64,000 nucleotides of DNA from Alphaproteobacteria bacterium (GTDB taxonomy: Bacteria > Myxococcota_A > UBA796 > GCA-2862545), in contig JACKET010000001.1 of assembly GCA_020632875.1 (NCBI GenBank), positions 868,001-932,000 of the forward strand, in the 5' to 3' direction. The translations under genes and the position numbers were made by a program. Below are positions 1 through 7,787 of the stretch, piece by piece. The number at the start of each line of letters is the position of its first letter. Within the stretch, counting starts at the first letter, position 1. Under the pieces are notes generated by a model. It saw only the letters and a list, made by a program, of their open reading frames with translations. It had not been told where the DNA came from and did no database searches.

Positions 1-482
1 GCCCGCGCGTGTCCCCAGACCTGCGTCAGCAGCTCCTCCCGCGACACGTCCCGCCCCTCGCGGGCCGCGAGGTAGGCGAGCAGATCGGTCTCGAGGCGCG
101 ACAGCCGGACCTCGCCGTCGGCGGTCGCGAGCACGCGCGCCGCGAGGTCGATCGTGCCGAGCGTGAGCGGGACCGTCCCCGCCCGTCGGCTCGTGCGGAC
201 GGCCTCGATCGCGGTGCGCAGCGCCTCGGGCTCCGGGACGTCGACGAGGTAGAGCGGCTCGAACGGCGCGCGCTCGTCGGGCTTGGCGGTGCCGTCCATC
301 GCCACGACCGCGGGCGTGGTGTGCCCCGCGACCCGCCACGCGCGCAGCCGCTCCCAGTCGGGTGGGAGGACCACCACGTCCGCGCGGGCCAGCGCGTCTC
401 CGGCGCCGTCCCAGCGCTCGTGGGCGATCCCGGCTGCCGTGAGGGCGTCCGAGGCGGCGCCGATGGCGAGGACCGTGCTCAC
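1..482 (-). CDS. OmpR/PhoB-type winged-helix regulator (3' end outside window)
   Basis: The reading frame runs off the left edge, so only about 160 N-terminal residues are visible. The first ~100 residues are a short Rossmann-like stretch (VLAIGAASDAL near the start) that resembles a receiver domain but shows no clear phospho-acceptor Asp pattern. From about residue 110 the sequence matches the start of a Trans_reg_C DNA-binding domain: LSRLETDLLAYLAAREGR followed by SREELLTQVWG, the usual Leu-rich helix and VWG motif. GTG at 482 is the earliest possible start because TAG lies in frame four codons upstream. Likely a transcription factor; its signal is unknown. It ends the minus-strand group that begins at 3621, but separation from the next gene (stop at 505) suggests loose coupling only. 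Confidence 0.75.
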   Translation of the reverse strand, partial: MSTVLAIGAASDALTAAGIAHERWDGAGDALARADVVVLPPDWERLRAWRVAGHTTPAVVAMDGTAKPDERAPFEPLYLVDVPEPEALRTAIEAVRTSRRAGTVPLTLGTIDLAARVLATADGEVRLSRLETDLLAYLAAREGRDVSREELLTQVWGHAR

Positions 483-504
483 GCCGGGACTCTAGCGCAG
501 GAGG

Positions 505-2787
505 TCAGAACGCCTGCGTCCACAGCAGGTAGATCTCGGGTACCGGCCGCAGGGGCTCCGCGTAGCCGAGCCCGTCCTGCCAGAGGAGCCACCCGCCGGT
601 GAGCCCGAGGAACGACGGCTCCGCGCCCGCGATGTCGCCGATGCCGCCGATGCCCAGCGTCGCGCCGAGGGCGCTCGCGTCCCCGGCGAGCATGTGGCCC
701 GCGGTCGCCTCGAGCCCGGCGGTGACCTGGAGCTCGGTCCACCACGCGACCCCGAGCGGCACGCTCATCCCGCGCAGCGGCGCCACGCGGTACTCCAGCG
801 CGCCGAACACCGCCTCCCGGGCGACGTCCGCACACGGATCCGCATCGCCGTAGCAGGGCCGCAGCACGGGGAGCGACCGCATGGCGCCCAGCCCACCGAG
901 CGTGAGCAGCTGGTCCTCGCGCGAGGCCCGCGCGATGTCGGCGCTCGCGCGGACCGCGATGGCGTGGCGCGGGTGCGGCGAGGTGATGGCGGTGGCCGAG
1001 ATCCCCGCACTCGCCCAGCGCGACGCCGTCCCGGGGAACGTCCCGCCGCCGACCGACAGCGACAGGCGGCGCCCGCGGAGCGGGAAGTCCGACGAGACGC
1101 GCGTGTCGTAGGCGTACGACAGGCTCGCGGAGGTCGAGAGCGGCCCGTCCTCCTCGGAGAGGAACGCGGGGTCGATGATGCGCGGCCCGGCCGCGAAGCG
1201 GAGCCGGTGCTGACGGCTGATCCCGTCCTTCAGCGGCCCGAACTTCCGCGTGTACGAGAGCGTCACGCCCACGAGGCTCGCACGGCTCGAGTACAGCGAG
1301 CCGGAGAACAGGTTCTTCGTGTCGTACCGGCCGCGCACGTACAGCGCGCCCGACCCGCTCACCCGGAAGCGCGTCAGGTTCAGGTTGTCGATGAACGCGG
1401 TCGCGACGACGCGGATCGGGCGCTGCGGCCACGAGTCCCGGGCCCGCGAGGTCTGGAGCGCGTGCCGCTCGGGGTCGATGCGGATGTGCTCCGGCCGCTT
1501 CATGGTGACGCTCTCGCCGGGGAGGAGCGTCAGCGGGACGCGCCCCTCGTCCGTGCGCACCAGGACCGTCTCGGGCGGCGCCCCGGGCTCGGCGACGCGC
1601 GTGACGGTGGCCGTCTCGGGGCCGATGTCGAGGACGTAGTCCTGGGCGGGGATGGGCTCGCGCCACCCGGCCGCGAGGTGCGGGTCGGCGCCGGCGTACT
1701 GGAGCGCCTGGGACAGGTCGAGCCCCTCGTGGAGCGCCTGGTTCACGGTCTCGCTGGTGCCGGGGCCGTAGCGGTCGTCGAGCTGGACGCGCACGCTCGC
1801 GCCGTGCCTCCGCGGGGACAGCATCTCGACGAGGTCGTCCTGGACGGGGTCTCCGGAGTGCACCTCCTCGAAGAGCTCGCTGTAGAAGGCGATCCGGCGG
1901 GAGGACAGCAGGTAGTCGATCTGCGGGACCCACGAGAACGCGCGCGTGATGCCCGTCGCGCCGGCCCCCTTGCGCGCGGCCTTCCACTGCGCGGCGCGGA
2001 TGGCGCCATCGAGCTCGCGGGTCATCGCGTCCGGGTGAGGGCTCGCGGCCGTGGCGACGCCCTTCGCGAAGCCGTGGTCGTGGTAGCTCTGGAACGCCGG
2101 GAACAGGCGGAAGATCCGGTCGCTCACGAGGGCCACGCCGTGGGACGGGCGCACGAGACGCCGCCGGAGCGGGGCTTCGACGAGGACGACCTCCGGCTCG
2201 CCGAGGCGGACCTCCGCCAGCGTGGTTCGGGCCGCGCGCACGAGCGCCCGGCGCGGACGGCCCTTGCCCACGAGGGTCACCGCGGTGTCGCCGGCCTGCA
2301 CGGACTCGACGCGTGCCCGGCGGGGGAGGGCGAGCAGCACGCGATCGGACCGGCCCTCCCACGCGAGCGTGCCCGTGCCCACGGTGGTCCCCACGACCCC
2401 GAGCGCGTCGCCGGGCAGGCGGATCTGCACGGTCCAGGTGGTCTCGGGGACCTCGCCGTCGACGAGCGGCTGCGGGTAGAACCCACCGGACGCGTAGGTG
2501 CCGTGCGCCGTGTGCCCGATGCCGCCGAACCGCTTCGGCAGGCGGGTCTCGAAGGCCCAGGTGCCCGGGGATTCCTCGGTGAAGCGCATCTCGCCGCGGT
2601 CGGGCGCGCCCGGGAAGGTGCGGAGCTGGTTCAGGTCGTCCGGCGCGTCGGGGAGGCGGGCGAGGGGATCGACCACCTCGGTGCCGGGCGGAACGGTGAG
2701 GGTGCCGCGGATCGTGCCGTCGCGGCGGACCTCAGCGGTGAGCGATGCGGTGAAGCCCGCCAGCGCCGGGAGGACGAGCGCCCACAC
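505..2787 (-). CDS. Outer-membrane beta-barrel protein, Omp85/surface-antigen-like C-terminus
   Basis: A 760-residue exported protein. A short hydrophobic leader (WALVLPALAGFTASL) starts the protein. The N-terminal half is soluble and unfamiliar, with stretches that may be beta-sandwich. The last ~330 residues alternate polar and hydrophobic residues with Gly/Ser-rich turns and end in Phe, as in Omp85/BamA-family surface-antigen barrels. A Leu-Gly-Gly-Leu-Gly-Ala-Met-Arg-Ser stretch near residue 640 resembles the conserved loop region of such barrels. The GTG start directly abuts the TGA stop of the upstream gene (2788-2790), so the two are translationally coupled. Likely an outer-membrane protein of unknown substrate. 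The barrel family assignment is an inference from pattern and not a domain search. Confidence 0.7.
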   Translation of the reverse strand: MWALVLPALAGFTASLTAEVRRDGTIRGTLTVPPGTEVVDPLARLPDAPDDLNQLRTFPGAPDRGEMRFTEESPGTWAFETRLPKRFGGIGHTAHGTYASGGFYPQPLVDGEVPETTWTVQIRLPGDALGVVGTTVGTGTLAWEGRSDRVLLALPRRARVESVQAGDTAVTLVGKGRPRRALVRAARTTLAEVRLGEPEVVLVEAPLRRRLVRPSHGVALVSDRIFRLFPAFQSYHDHGFAKGVATAASPHPDAMTRELDGAIRAAQWKAARKGAGATGITRAFSWVPQIDYLLSSRRIAFYSELFEEVHSGDPVQDDLVEMLSPRRHGASVRVQLDDRYGPGTSETVNQALHEGLDLSQALQYAGADPHLAAGWREPIPAQDYVLDIGPETATVTRVAEPGAPPETVLVRTDEGRVPLTLLPGESVTMKRPEHIRIDPERHALQTSRARDSWPQRPIRVVATAFIDNLNLTRFRVSGSGALYVRGRYDTKNLFSGSLYSSRASLVGVTLSYTRKFGPLKDGISRQHRLRFAAGPRIIDPAFLSEEDGPLSTSASLSYAYDTRVSSDFPLRGRRLSLSVGGGTFPGTASRWASAGISATAITSPHPRHAIAVRASADIARASREDQLLTLGGLGAMRSLPVLRPCYGDADPCADVAREAVFGALEYRVAPLRGMSVPLGVAWWTELQVTAGLEATAGHMLAGDASALGATLGIGGIGDIAGAEPSFLGLTGGWLLWQDGLGYAEPLRPVPEIYLLWTQAF

Positions 2788-3621
2788 TCAGAACGTGAAG
2801 CCCATTCCGGCGGTGGCGGTGGGCAGGGTGCTCCAGGCCCAGCTGCCGGCGAGGCGGAAGTGGACGTTGCCGTTCGTGATCTGGAAGCCCGCGGCCACCT
2901 GCGGGATGGCGATGGGCGGCAGCGCGTCGGGCTTGCCGCGGCGGTACGTGGCCGCGCCGACGGTCTCGATCACGCGCGTGTCGACGGTGGGCGCCGCGGA
3001 GACGCGGAGCAGCGAGAAGTTCGCGAACGGCTCGAAGCGGCCGGTGTTCATGCCGGGCGACGAGCCGACGGCGAACTGCGAGCCGAGGGTGACGCCCATG
3101 TCCATCACGCCGAGCTCGAGCTCGTCGTTGCCGATGTAGCCGGAGTAGCCGATCTGCAGCGTGAGGTCGGGGATGGGCTTGTAGCCCTCGACCACGGCGA
3201 CGCGGCCGTAGACGGAGGCGAGCCCGGTGCGCGTGAGGCCGATCCACCCGATCGACCCGCCGATCTCGGTCGACAGCGGCAGGCCCTTGCGCGCCGAGAA
3301 CGTCGGGATGAACAGGTAGGGCTCGGCGTCTTCGCTCGGAACCGCCCGATCCCACGGGCTGATCTCGGAGTCGCGCTCTTTCGCGTCGGTGAACACGAAC
3401 GTGTTGTGGATGGCGAACTCGAATCCGTACGTGCCCGTGGTGCTCGCGGGGAGGATCTGCTTGTTGGCGACGGCCGTGCCGAGCTCGGCGACGAGCTCTT
3501 CGTAGCTGGCGGAGAGCAGCGCCGAATCCACGACCTTCACGCCGTCGTGCTCGACCATGTTCGAGAGCGACGGATCCTCCGGCCAGGCGGCCTGGGCGGT
3601 TGCCAGGAGAAGGGCGAGCAC
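2788..3621 (-). CDS. Predicted outer-membrane beta-barrel protein
   Basis: A 277-residue protein with a short signal peptide (LALLLATAQA, cleavage probably before AWPED). The mature part has repeated amphipathic beta strands, many aromatic residues and a terminal Phe (GMGFTF), typical of a small outer-membrane barrel. GTG at 3621 is chosen because GGAGG (plus-strand 3626-3630) sits four bases upstream; a longer reading would start 23 codons earlier without such a site and would bury the signal peptide. Its stop abuts the start of the 505-2787 gene, so both probably insert in the same membrane as part of one unit. No specific family is recognised. Confidence 0.72.
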   Translation of the reverse strand: MLALLLATAQAAWPEDPSLSNMVEHDGVKVVDSALLSASYEELVAELGTAVANKQILPASTTGTYGFEFAIHNTFVFTDAKERDSEISPWDRAVPSEDAEPYLFIPTFSARKGLPLSTEIGGSIGWIGLTRTGLASVYGRVAVVEGYKPIPDLTLQIGYSGYIGNDELELGVMDMGVTLGSQFAVGSSPGMNTGRFEPFANFSLLRVSAAPTVDTRVIETVGAATYRRGKPDALPPIAIPQVAAGFQITNGNVHFRLAGSWAWSTLPTATAGMGFTF

Positions 3622-3731
3622 GGAACCTCCGGCGGCACAGTACCAGCACGCTCGGGCCTCCGTCGAGCACTGTGACGGCGGGAGGTGCACACAGGGGGGC
3701 GGCCGGCATAAGGACGCCTCCCGGAGGACAC

Positions 3732-4835
3732 GTGGCCGACATCGATCCCCTCAAGCTCGTCGAGCCCGCAGCCACCCGCGTGCGCGACCCGGTCTCGGGC
3801 CGCAGCGTCTGGCTGGCGGGGCTGCTGAAAGACCCGAAGCTCACGGCGGGCGGTCTGCAGATCGGCGTCGCGTACGACGAAGACCACACGTCCGACGACC
3901 GGAAGTCCATCGAAGACGCGATCCGCGCGAACCTCGTGGGCCTCGGGTACGACGGCAAGGTCCTCTTCCTCCCGACGGGCGCCACGCCGCAGGCCCAGCA
4001 GCCCGCGCCGCCCAAGAAGGATGCGGTCCCCGGGATGAGCGGCCCCGGCATGGGTCCGCACGGCGGGCCGATCCAGAAGCAGAAGCTGCCCGGCGTGAAG
4101 CACATCGTGGCGGTCGCCAGCGGCAAGGGCGGCGTCGGCAAGAGCACGGTGAGCGTCAACCTCGCCATCGCGCTGCAGAAGCTCGGATACACCGTCGGGA
4201 TCCTCGATGCCGACGTGCACGGCCCGAGCGTGCCGCGGATGATGAACGTCCAGAGCCGCCCCATCGTCGACCCCGACAAGCGCATCGTGCCGGTCAACAG
4301 CTACGGCGTGCGCTGCATCTCGATGGGCATGCTCGTCGACGAGGCCGAGGCGATGATCTGGCGCGGCCCGATGGTCATGAGCGCCGTGCGCCAGTTCCTC
4401 CAGCAGACCCGCTGGAACGGCACCGACTACCTGATCGTCGACCTGCCGCCCGGCACGGGCGACGCGCAGCTCACGCTCATCCAGGCCGTCGAGATCGCCG
4501 GTGCGGTGATCGTCACCACGCCCCAGGATGTCGCGCTGGGCGACGCGATCCGCGGCATCACGATGTTCCAGAAGCTCGACGTGCCGCTGCTCGGCCTCGT
4601 CGAGAACATGGCGTACTACCAGCTCCCCGACGGCACGAAGGACTTCGTGTTCGGCGAGGGTGGCGGCCTGCGCATCGCCGAGCGCTACGGCACCGACGTG
4701 CTCGCGCAGATCCCGCTGCGCACGAACATCCGCAAGGGCGGCGACCAGGGCCTGCCGGCCGCGCTCGACACCGACGACACCGCCGGGATCTTCGAGCGCC
4801 TCGCGCGCTCCGTCGCCCAGAAGCTGCCGGCCTAG
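3732..4835 (+). CDS. mrp: Mrp/ApbC-family P-loop ATPase (Fe-S carrier type)
   Basis: A 367-residue ParA/MinD-superfamily ATPase of the Mrp/NBP35 family, which assembles or carries Fe-S clusters in the cytosol. It has an N-terminal MIP18-like domain (about residues 1-80), a Pro/Gly-rich linker, and the deviant Walker A GKGGVGKS at about 131-138. DADVHGPS and DLPPGTGD motifs are both present and are diagnostic of the family. GTG at 3732 is preceded by GGAGG at 3723-3727. Oddity: the C-terminal CX2C that normally follows VENM (as in CPHC) is replaced by YYQLPDGTK with no cysteine, so the usual bridging cluster site is absent. It lies two bases before moaA, whose product needs two Fe-S clusters. 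Confidence 0.92.
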   Translation: MADIDPLKLVEPAATRVRDPVSGRSVWLAGLLKDPKLTAGGLQIGVAYDEDHTSDDRKSIEDAIRANLVGLGYDGKVLFLPTGATPQAQQPAPPKKDAVPGMSGPGMGPHGGPIQKQKLPGVKHIVAVASGKGGVGKSTVSVNLAIALQKLGYTVGILDADVHGPSVPRMMNVQSRPIVDPDKRIVPVNSYGVRCISMGMLVDEAEAMIWRGPMVMSAVRQFLQQTRWNGTDYLIVDLPPGTGDAQLTLIQAVEIAGAVIVTTPQDVALGDAIRGITMFQKLDVPLLGLVENMAYYQLPDGTKDFVFGEGGGLRIAERYGTDVLAQIPLRTNIRKGGDQGLPAALDTDDTAGIFERLARSVAQKLPA

Positions 4836-4837
4836 CC

Positions 4838-5860
4838 GTGCTTCCCGCGCCCATCCCCGGTCTCGAGCAGCCTGCCAGCGGGCCGCTCGTCGACCGCTTC
4901 GGGCGCGCGCACACGTACCTCCGCGTCAGCGTCACCGACCGCTGCAACTACCGGTGCACCTACTGCATGCCGGCCGTCGGGCTCGACTGGCTGCCGCGGG
5001 CGCAGGTGCTGTCGTACGAAGAGGTCGCCCGGCTGGTGCGGGTCTTCGCGTCGATGGGCGTGTCGCGGGTGCGGCTGACGGGGGGCGAGCCGACCCTGCG
5101 TCGCGGGATCGTCGACCTGGTCGGGATGATCGCGCGCACCCCCGGCGTGACCGACCTGTCGATGACCACGAACGGCCACGCGCTCGCCGCGCGCGCGAAC
5201 GACCTCGCGGCGGCGGGGCTCACGCGCCTCAACGTGTCGCTCGACACCCTCGACCCCGAGCGTTTCGCGGCCATCACGCGCGGCGGCAACGTCGCGGCGG
5301 TGCTCGCCGGCATCGATGCAGCGCTCGAGGCGGGCCTGCAGCCCGTGAAGATCAACTGCGTGGTCATCGCGGGTCAGAACGACGGCGATCTGCACGCGAT
5401 GGTCGACCATTTCGCGGGGCGGCCCGGCACCCAGCTCCGGTTCATCGAGTACATGCCGTTCGAGGGCAACGGCGGCCAGAAGCAGCACGTGCCGGCTGCC
5501 GAGCTGCGACGCCGTCTCGCCGAGCGGCACACGCTGACGCCCATCGAGCGCCAGGGCGGCGGCCCGAGCCGCGACGTGCGGCTCGACAACGGGCTCGTGG
5601 TCGGCTTCATCTCGCCCATCACCGAGCACTTCTGCGATGCGTGCAACCGACTCCGCCTCCAGGCCGACGGCAGCCTGCGCACCTGCCTGTCGCGCGACGA
5701 CGCGCCCAACCTCCGCGACCTGCTGCGCGGGGGCGCCGACGACGCGGCCCTCGAAGCGGCCATCCGGGCGCAGGTCTTCGGGAAGGTCGCGGGCCACGAG
5801 GCCCACGTCGACGGGGACTTCCGGGTGTTCGAAGGCGTGATGACGCGGGTCGGGGGCTAG
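4838..5860 (+). CDS. moaA: GTP 3',8-cyclase MoaA (molybdenum cofactor synthesis)
   Basis: A 340-residue radical SAM enzyme that catalyses the first step of molybdopterin synthesis, converting GTP to 3',8-cyclo-H2GTP. Visible motifs: CNYRCTYC (Cys36, Cys40, Cys43) for the SAM cluster, TGGEPTLR for SAM binding, and a second cluster site at Cys266, Cys269 and Cys283 (CX2CX13C). The C-terminal Gly-Gly tail required by MoaA is present (TRVGG at the very end). GTG at 4838 lies two bases after the mrp-like stop, indicating cotranscription. No other moa or moe gene is visible in this window. Confidence 0.96.
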   Translation: MLPAPIPGLEQPASGPLVDRFGRAHTYLRVSVTDRCNYRCTYCMPAVGLDWLPRAQVLSYEEVARLVRVFASMGVSRVRLTGGEPTLRRGIVDLVGMIARTPGVTDLSMTTNGHALAARANDLAAAGLTRLNVSLDTLDPERFAAITRGGNVAAVLAGIDAALEAGLQPVKINCVVIAGQNDGDLHAMVDHFAGRPGTQLRFIEYMPFEGNGGQKQHVPAAELRRRLAERHTLTPIERQGGGPSRDVRLDNGLVVGFISPITEHFCDACNRLRLQADGSLRTCLSRDDAPNLRDLLRGGADDAALEAAIRAQVFGKVAGHEAHVDGDFRVFEGVMTRVGG

Positions 5861-5862
5861 GC

Positions 5863-6309
5863 TTGGCCCGCGGGCCGGTCGTGATCCGCGGGCTCCTCCA
5901 CCCGGCGTGCGGTCCGGTCGTGCGGGTGCACGTCGACGGGCTCGGGTCCGTGCGTGGCGTCGGGGTGCTCGACACCGGGGCGTCGATGTCGGTCATCGAC
6001 CGCGACCTCGCGCGCGAGCTGAAGCTCGAGAGCCCCGGCGCGGCGGAGTGGGCGGGGGTGACGGAGTCCGGCGAGCGCTCGCTGGCGGCCCTGCGCCGCA
6101 CGCGCTTCGGGATCGCCGGCGATACGCGGCTGTTCGAGCTCGACCTGCTGGAGGCGGGCGGCGTCCGCCGGTCGGTCGCGGGCCTCGACGTGCTCGTCCT
6201 CCTCGGCTGGGACTTCCTCGGCGCCTGTCGGCTCGTGTGCGACGGCCCTGCCGGTGCCTTCGAGCTCCAGCTGCCCCCGGCGCCCCGGGGAGCGCATCGG
6301 CGACGGTGA
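5863..6309 (+). CDS. Retropepsin-like aspartic protease domain protein
   Basis: A single-domain protein of about 148 residues. VGVLDTGASMSVIDRDLARE is a classic retropepsin active-site stretch with the D-T-G-A catalytic motif (Asp37). Bacterial members of this family act as dimers, as retroviral proteases do, but their substrates are mostly unknown. TTG at 5863 is chosen because GGGGG at 5852-5856 gives a suitable ribosome binding site; GTG at 5881 is an alternative that shortens the product by six residues. It follows moaA by two bases and is probably cotranscribed. The last eight residues (PRGAHRRR) are encoded by the first copy of the repeat that starts at about 6287, so the native C-terminus may have been replaced. 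Confidence 0.72.
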   Translation: MARGPVVIRGLLHPACGPVVRVHVDGLGSVRGVGVLDTGASMSVIDRDLARELKLESPGAAEWAGVTESGERSLAALRRTRFGIAGDTRLFELDLLEAGGVRRSVAGLDVLVLLGWDFLGACRLVCDGPAGAFELQLPPAPRGAHRRR

Positions 6310-6373
6310 ACGACGGGAGCCTGTCCCGATAGTGCCAGAGCCTCCTCGAAACGCCCTCCAGCACGGGAGAATC

Positions 6374-6410
6374 GGGTGTCCCAAAAGGGTCAGACCCAAA
6401 AAGGACACCC
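6374..6410. repeat. REP-like palindrome, copy 1
   Basis: Outer arms GGGTGTCC and GGACACCC (8 bp, perfect) flank A-rich spacers and an inner GGGT-CAG-ACCC palindrome. This nested hairpin shape with a GGGTCAGACCC core is typical of repetitive extragenic palindromes spread by REP-associated tyrosine transposases. No such transposase gene is present in the window. Confidence 0.65.
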
Positions 6411-6508
6411 CGGGGAGCGCAACGGCGACGCTGAACGACGGGAGCCCGCGGCTGCCTGTCCCGATCGTGCCAGAGCCTCCTCGAAACGCCGTCCAGCACG
6501 AGAGAATC

Positions 6509-6545
6509 GGGTGTCCAAAAAGGGCCAGACCCAAAAAGGACACCC
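6509..6545. repeat. REP-like palindrome, copy 2
   Basis: Same architecture as the palindrome 135 bases upstream: GGGTGTCC and GGACACCC arms with an inner GGGCCAGACCC, which carries one mismatch relative to copy 1. Part of the tandem duplication. Confidence 0.65.
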
Positions 6546-6546
6546 C

Positions 6547-6609
6547 GGCTCCCGGCTCCCGGCTCCTGGCTCCTGGCTCCGGGCTCCTGGCTCCCGGCTC
6601 CGGGCTCCC
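6547..6609. repeat. Nine tandem copies of a GGCTCCN heptamer
   Basis: Nine consecutive 7-base units GGCTCC followed by C, C, T, T, G, T, C, G and C. Only the seventh base varies. The array starts immediately after the second REP-like copy and ends two bases before the stop codon of the minus-strand gene at 6611. A unit of 7 is not a codon multiple, consistent with a non-coding minisatellite formed by slippage. Confidence 0.85.
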
Positions 6610-6610
6610 G

Positions 6611-7750
6611 CTACAGGTCGGACGCCGAGATCGTCCGCAGGACCGTGCCCGTCGCGGGCATCCGCGCTTCGAGCGCCTCGGCCATCGCGGCTACGGGCGT
6701 CAGGACGCCGAACCGCTCGGGGAGCCGGTCGCGGTCCTGCGCCAGCGCCAGTGCGCTCTCGCCGACCCACTTGCGGGTCATGCCGTAGCCCGGGTCCTCG
6801 TCGCCGCGGATCTCGGCGTAGACCGTCTGGCCGCCGCCCTGCCCGATGAACACGACGCGGAACCAGCCCTTCTCGCGGGCCGCCTCGTCGGGCCCGGACC
6901 CAGACGGCCACTGCGCCTCGAGCCACGTCGCGATGCCCGGGATCTTCGTCGCCAGCACGACGGCGCCGACCGCCAGGCCCCCGCCGATGAGGTAGCGCTT
7001 CGTCTTCACCTTCGCGTAGTGGCCGTACTCGAAGGACGATCCGTAGCGCAGCGCACGCGCGGAACGCACCACGATCACGGGGTCGATCGTGGGCAGGGGC
7101 ACGGCCCACGCCTTCAGCGCGCGCTCGCGGTGGAGCTTCGCGCGGATGCGCGCCGGATGGCCGTCGCGGGACCCGGTTCGCTTCGGCTTGCCGGGCTTCA
7201 GGTCGCGGAACGTGTTCAGCGCGCTGGCCCACGTCCCGCCGGAGAACCCGCCGCGCGACGACACGAACCCGTCCACCTTCAGCGCCGCGTCCGCGGGGAG
7301 GTGCTTCACCGTGAACCACGCGCCGAGGTCGTGCGGCAGGCTGTCGAACCCACAGCAGTGGACGATCCGCAGGCCCTTGTCGCGCGCGGGGCCGTCGAAG
7401 CGGGCGATGCTCTCGGAGACGAAGCCCGGCTCGCCCGTGATGTCGACGTAGTCGCAGCCGCCTTCGACCGCCGCCGCGACGACCGGCAGCCCGTGGCGCT
7501 CGTAGGGACCCACCGTCGTCGCCAGCACGCGCGACTTCTCGGCGACTGCGCGGAGCGAGGCGGGGTCTTCGCTCGTGCAGACCTCGATGGGCACGTCGTG
7601 GCCGAGCTCGTCGCGGAGTCGCTCGAGCTTGGACCGGCTGCGGCCCGCGATGCAGAACCGCGCGCCGCGCTCGACCAGCCAGTGCGCCGCGAGGGCGCCT
7701 GTGAACCCGGTCGCGCCGTACAGGGCGACCTCGTAGGGGCGTTCGCTCAT
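6611..7750 (-). CDS. Saccharopine dehydrogenase-like / trans-acting enoyl reductase family protein
   Basis: A 379-residue NAD(P)-dependent oxidoreductase. GATGFTGALAAHWLVE at residues ~10-25 is the Rossmann dinucleotide motif of the saccharopine dehydrogenase-like family. VGPYERHGLPVVAAAVEGG and DYVDITGE are also diagnostic; these occur in mycobacterial trans-acting enoyl reductases and in human SCCPDH. A hydrophobic stretch near residue 265 (LIGGGLAVGAVVLATKI) could be a membrane anchor, as in SCCPDH. ATG at 7750 gives MSERPYEVALYG, the normal family start. Probably involved in lipid or polyketide reduction; the exact substrate cannot be read. It is divergent from the BASS transporter with only 37 bases between starts. 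Confidence 0.85.
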   Translation of the reverse strand: MSERPYEVALYGATGFTGALAAHWLVERGARFCIAGRSRSKLERLRDELGHDVPIEVCTSEDPASLRAVAEKSRVLATTVGPYERHGLPVVAAAVEGGCDYVDITGEPGFVSESIARFDGPARDKGLRIVHCCGFDSLPHDLGAWFTVKHLPADAALKVDGFVSSRGGFSGGTWASALNTFRDLKPGKPKRTGSRDGHPARIRAKLHRERALKAWAVPLPTIDPVIVVRSARALRYGSSFEYGHYAKVKTKRYLIGGGLAVGAVVLATKIPGIATWLEAQWPSGSGPDEAAREKGWFRVVFIGQGGGQTVYAEIRGDEDPGYGMTRKWVGESALALAQDRDRLPERFGVLTPVAAMAEALEARMPATGTVLRTISASDL

Positions 7751-7787
7751 GCATCGGTGGATATCCGGCCTGGGGTAGCCTCGCTGC

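Larger units (their letters stand above)
6287..6546. repeat. Imperfect ~125-135-bp tandem duplication
   Basis: Two adjacent copies, about 6287-6411 and 6412-6546. Both run GGGGAGCGCA-CGGCGACG-TGAACGACGGGAGC, then TGTCCCGAT-GTGCCAGAGCC, and finish with a palindrome ending GGACACCCC. The second copy has an extra ~10 bases after GGGAGC and scattered substitutions, so the duplication is not recent. The first copy overlaps the 3' end of the retropepsin-like gene. Nothing in it reads as a conserved protein. Confidence 0.8.

Noticed and set aside
694..3675. A 993-codon plus-strand open frame
   Set aside because: Antisense to two outer-membrane protein genes that have signal peptides and a terminal Phe. 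The plus-strand product is Arg/Gly/Ala-rich without structure.
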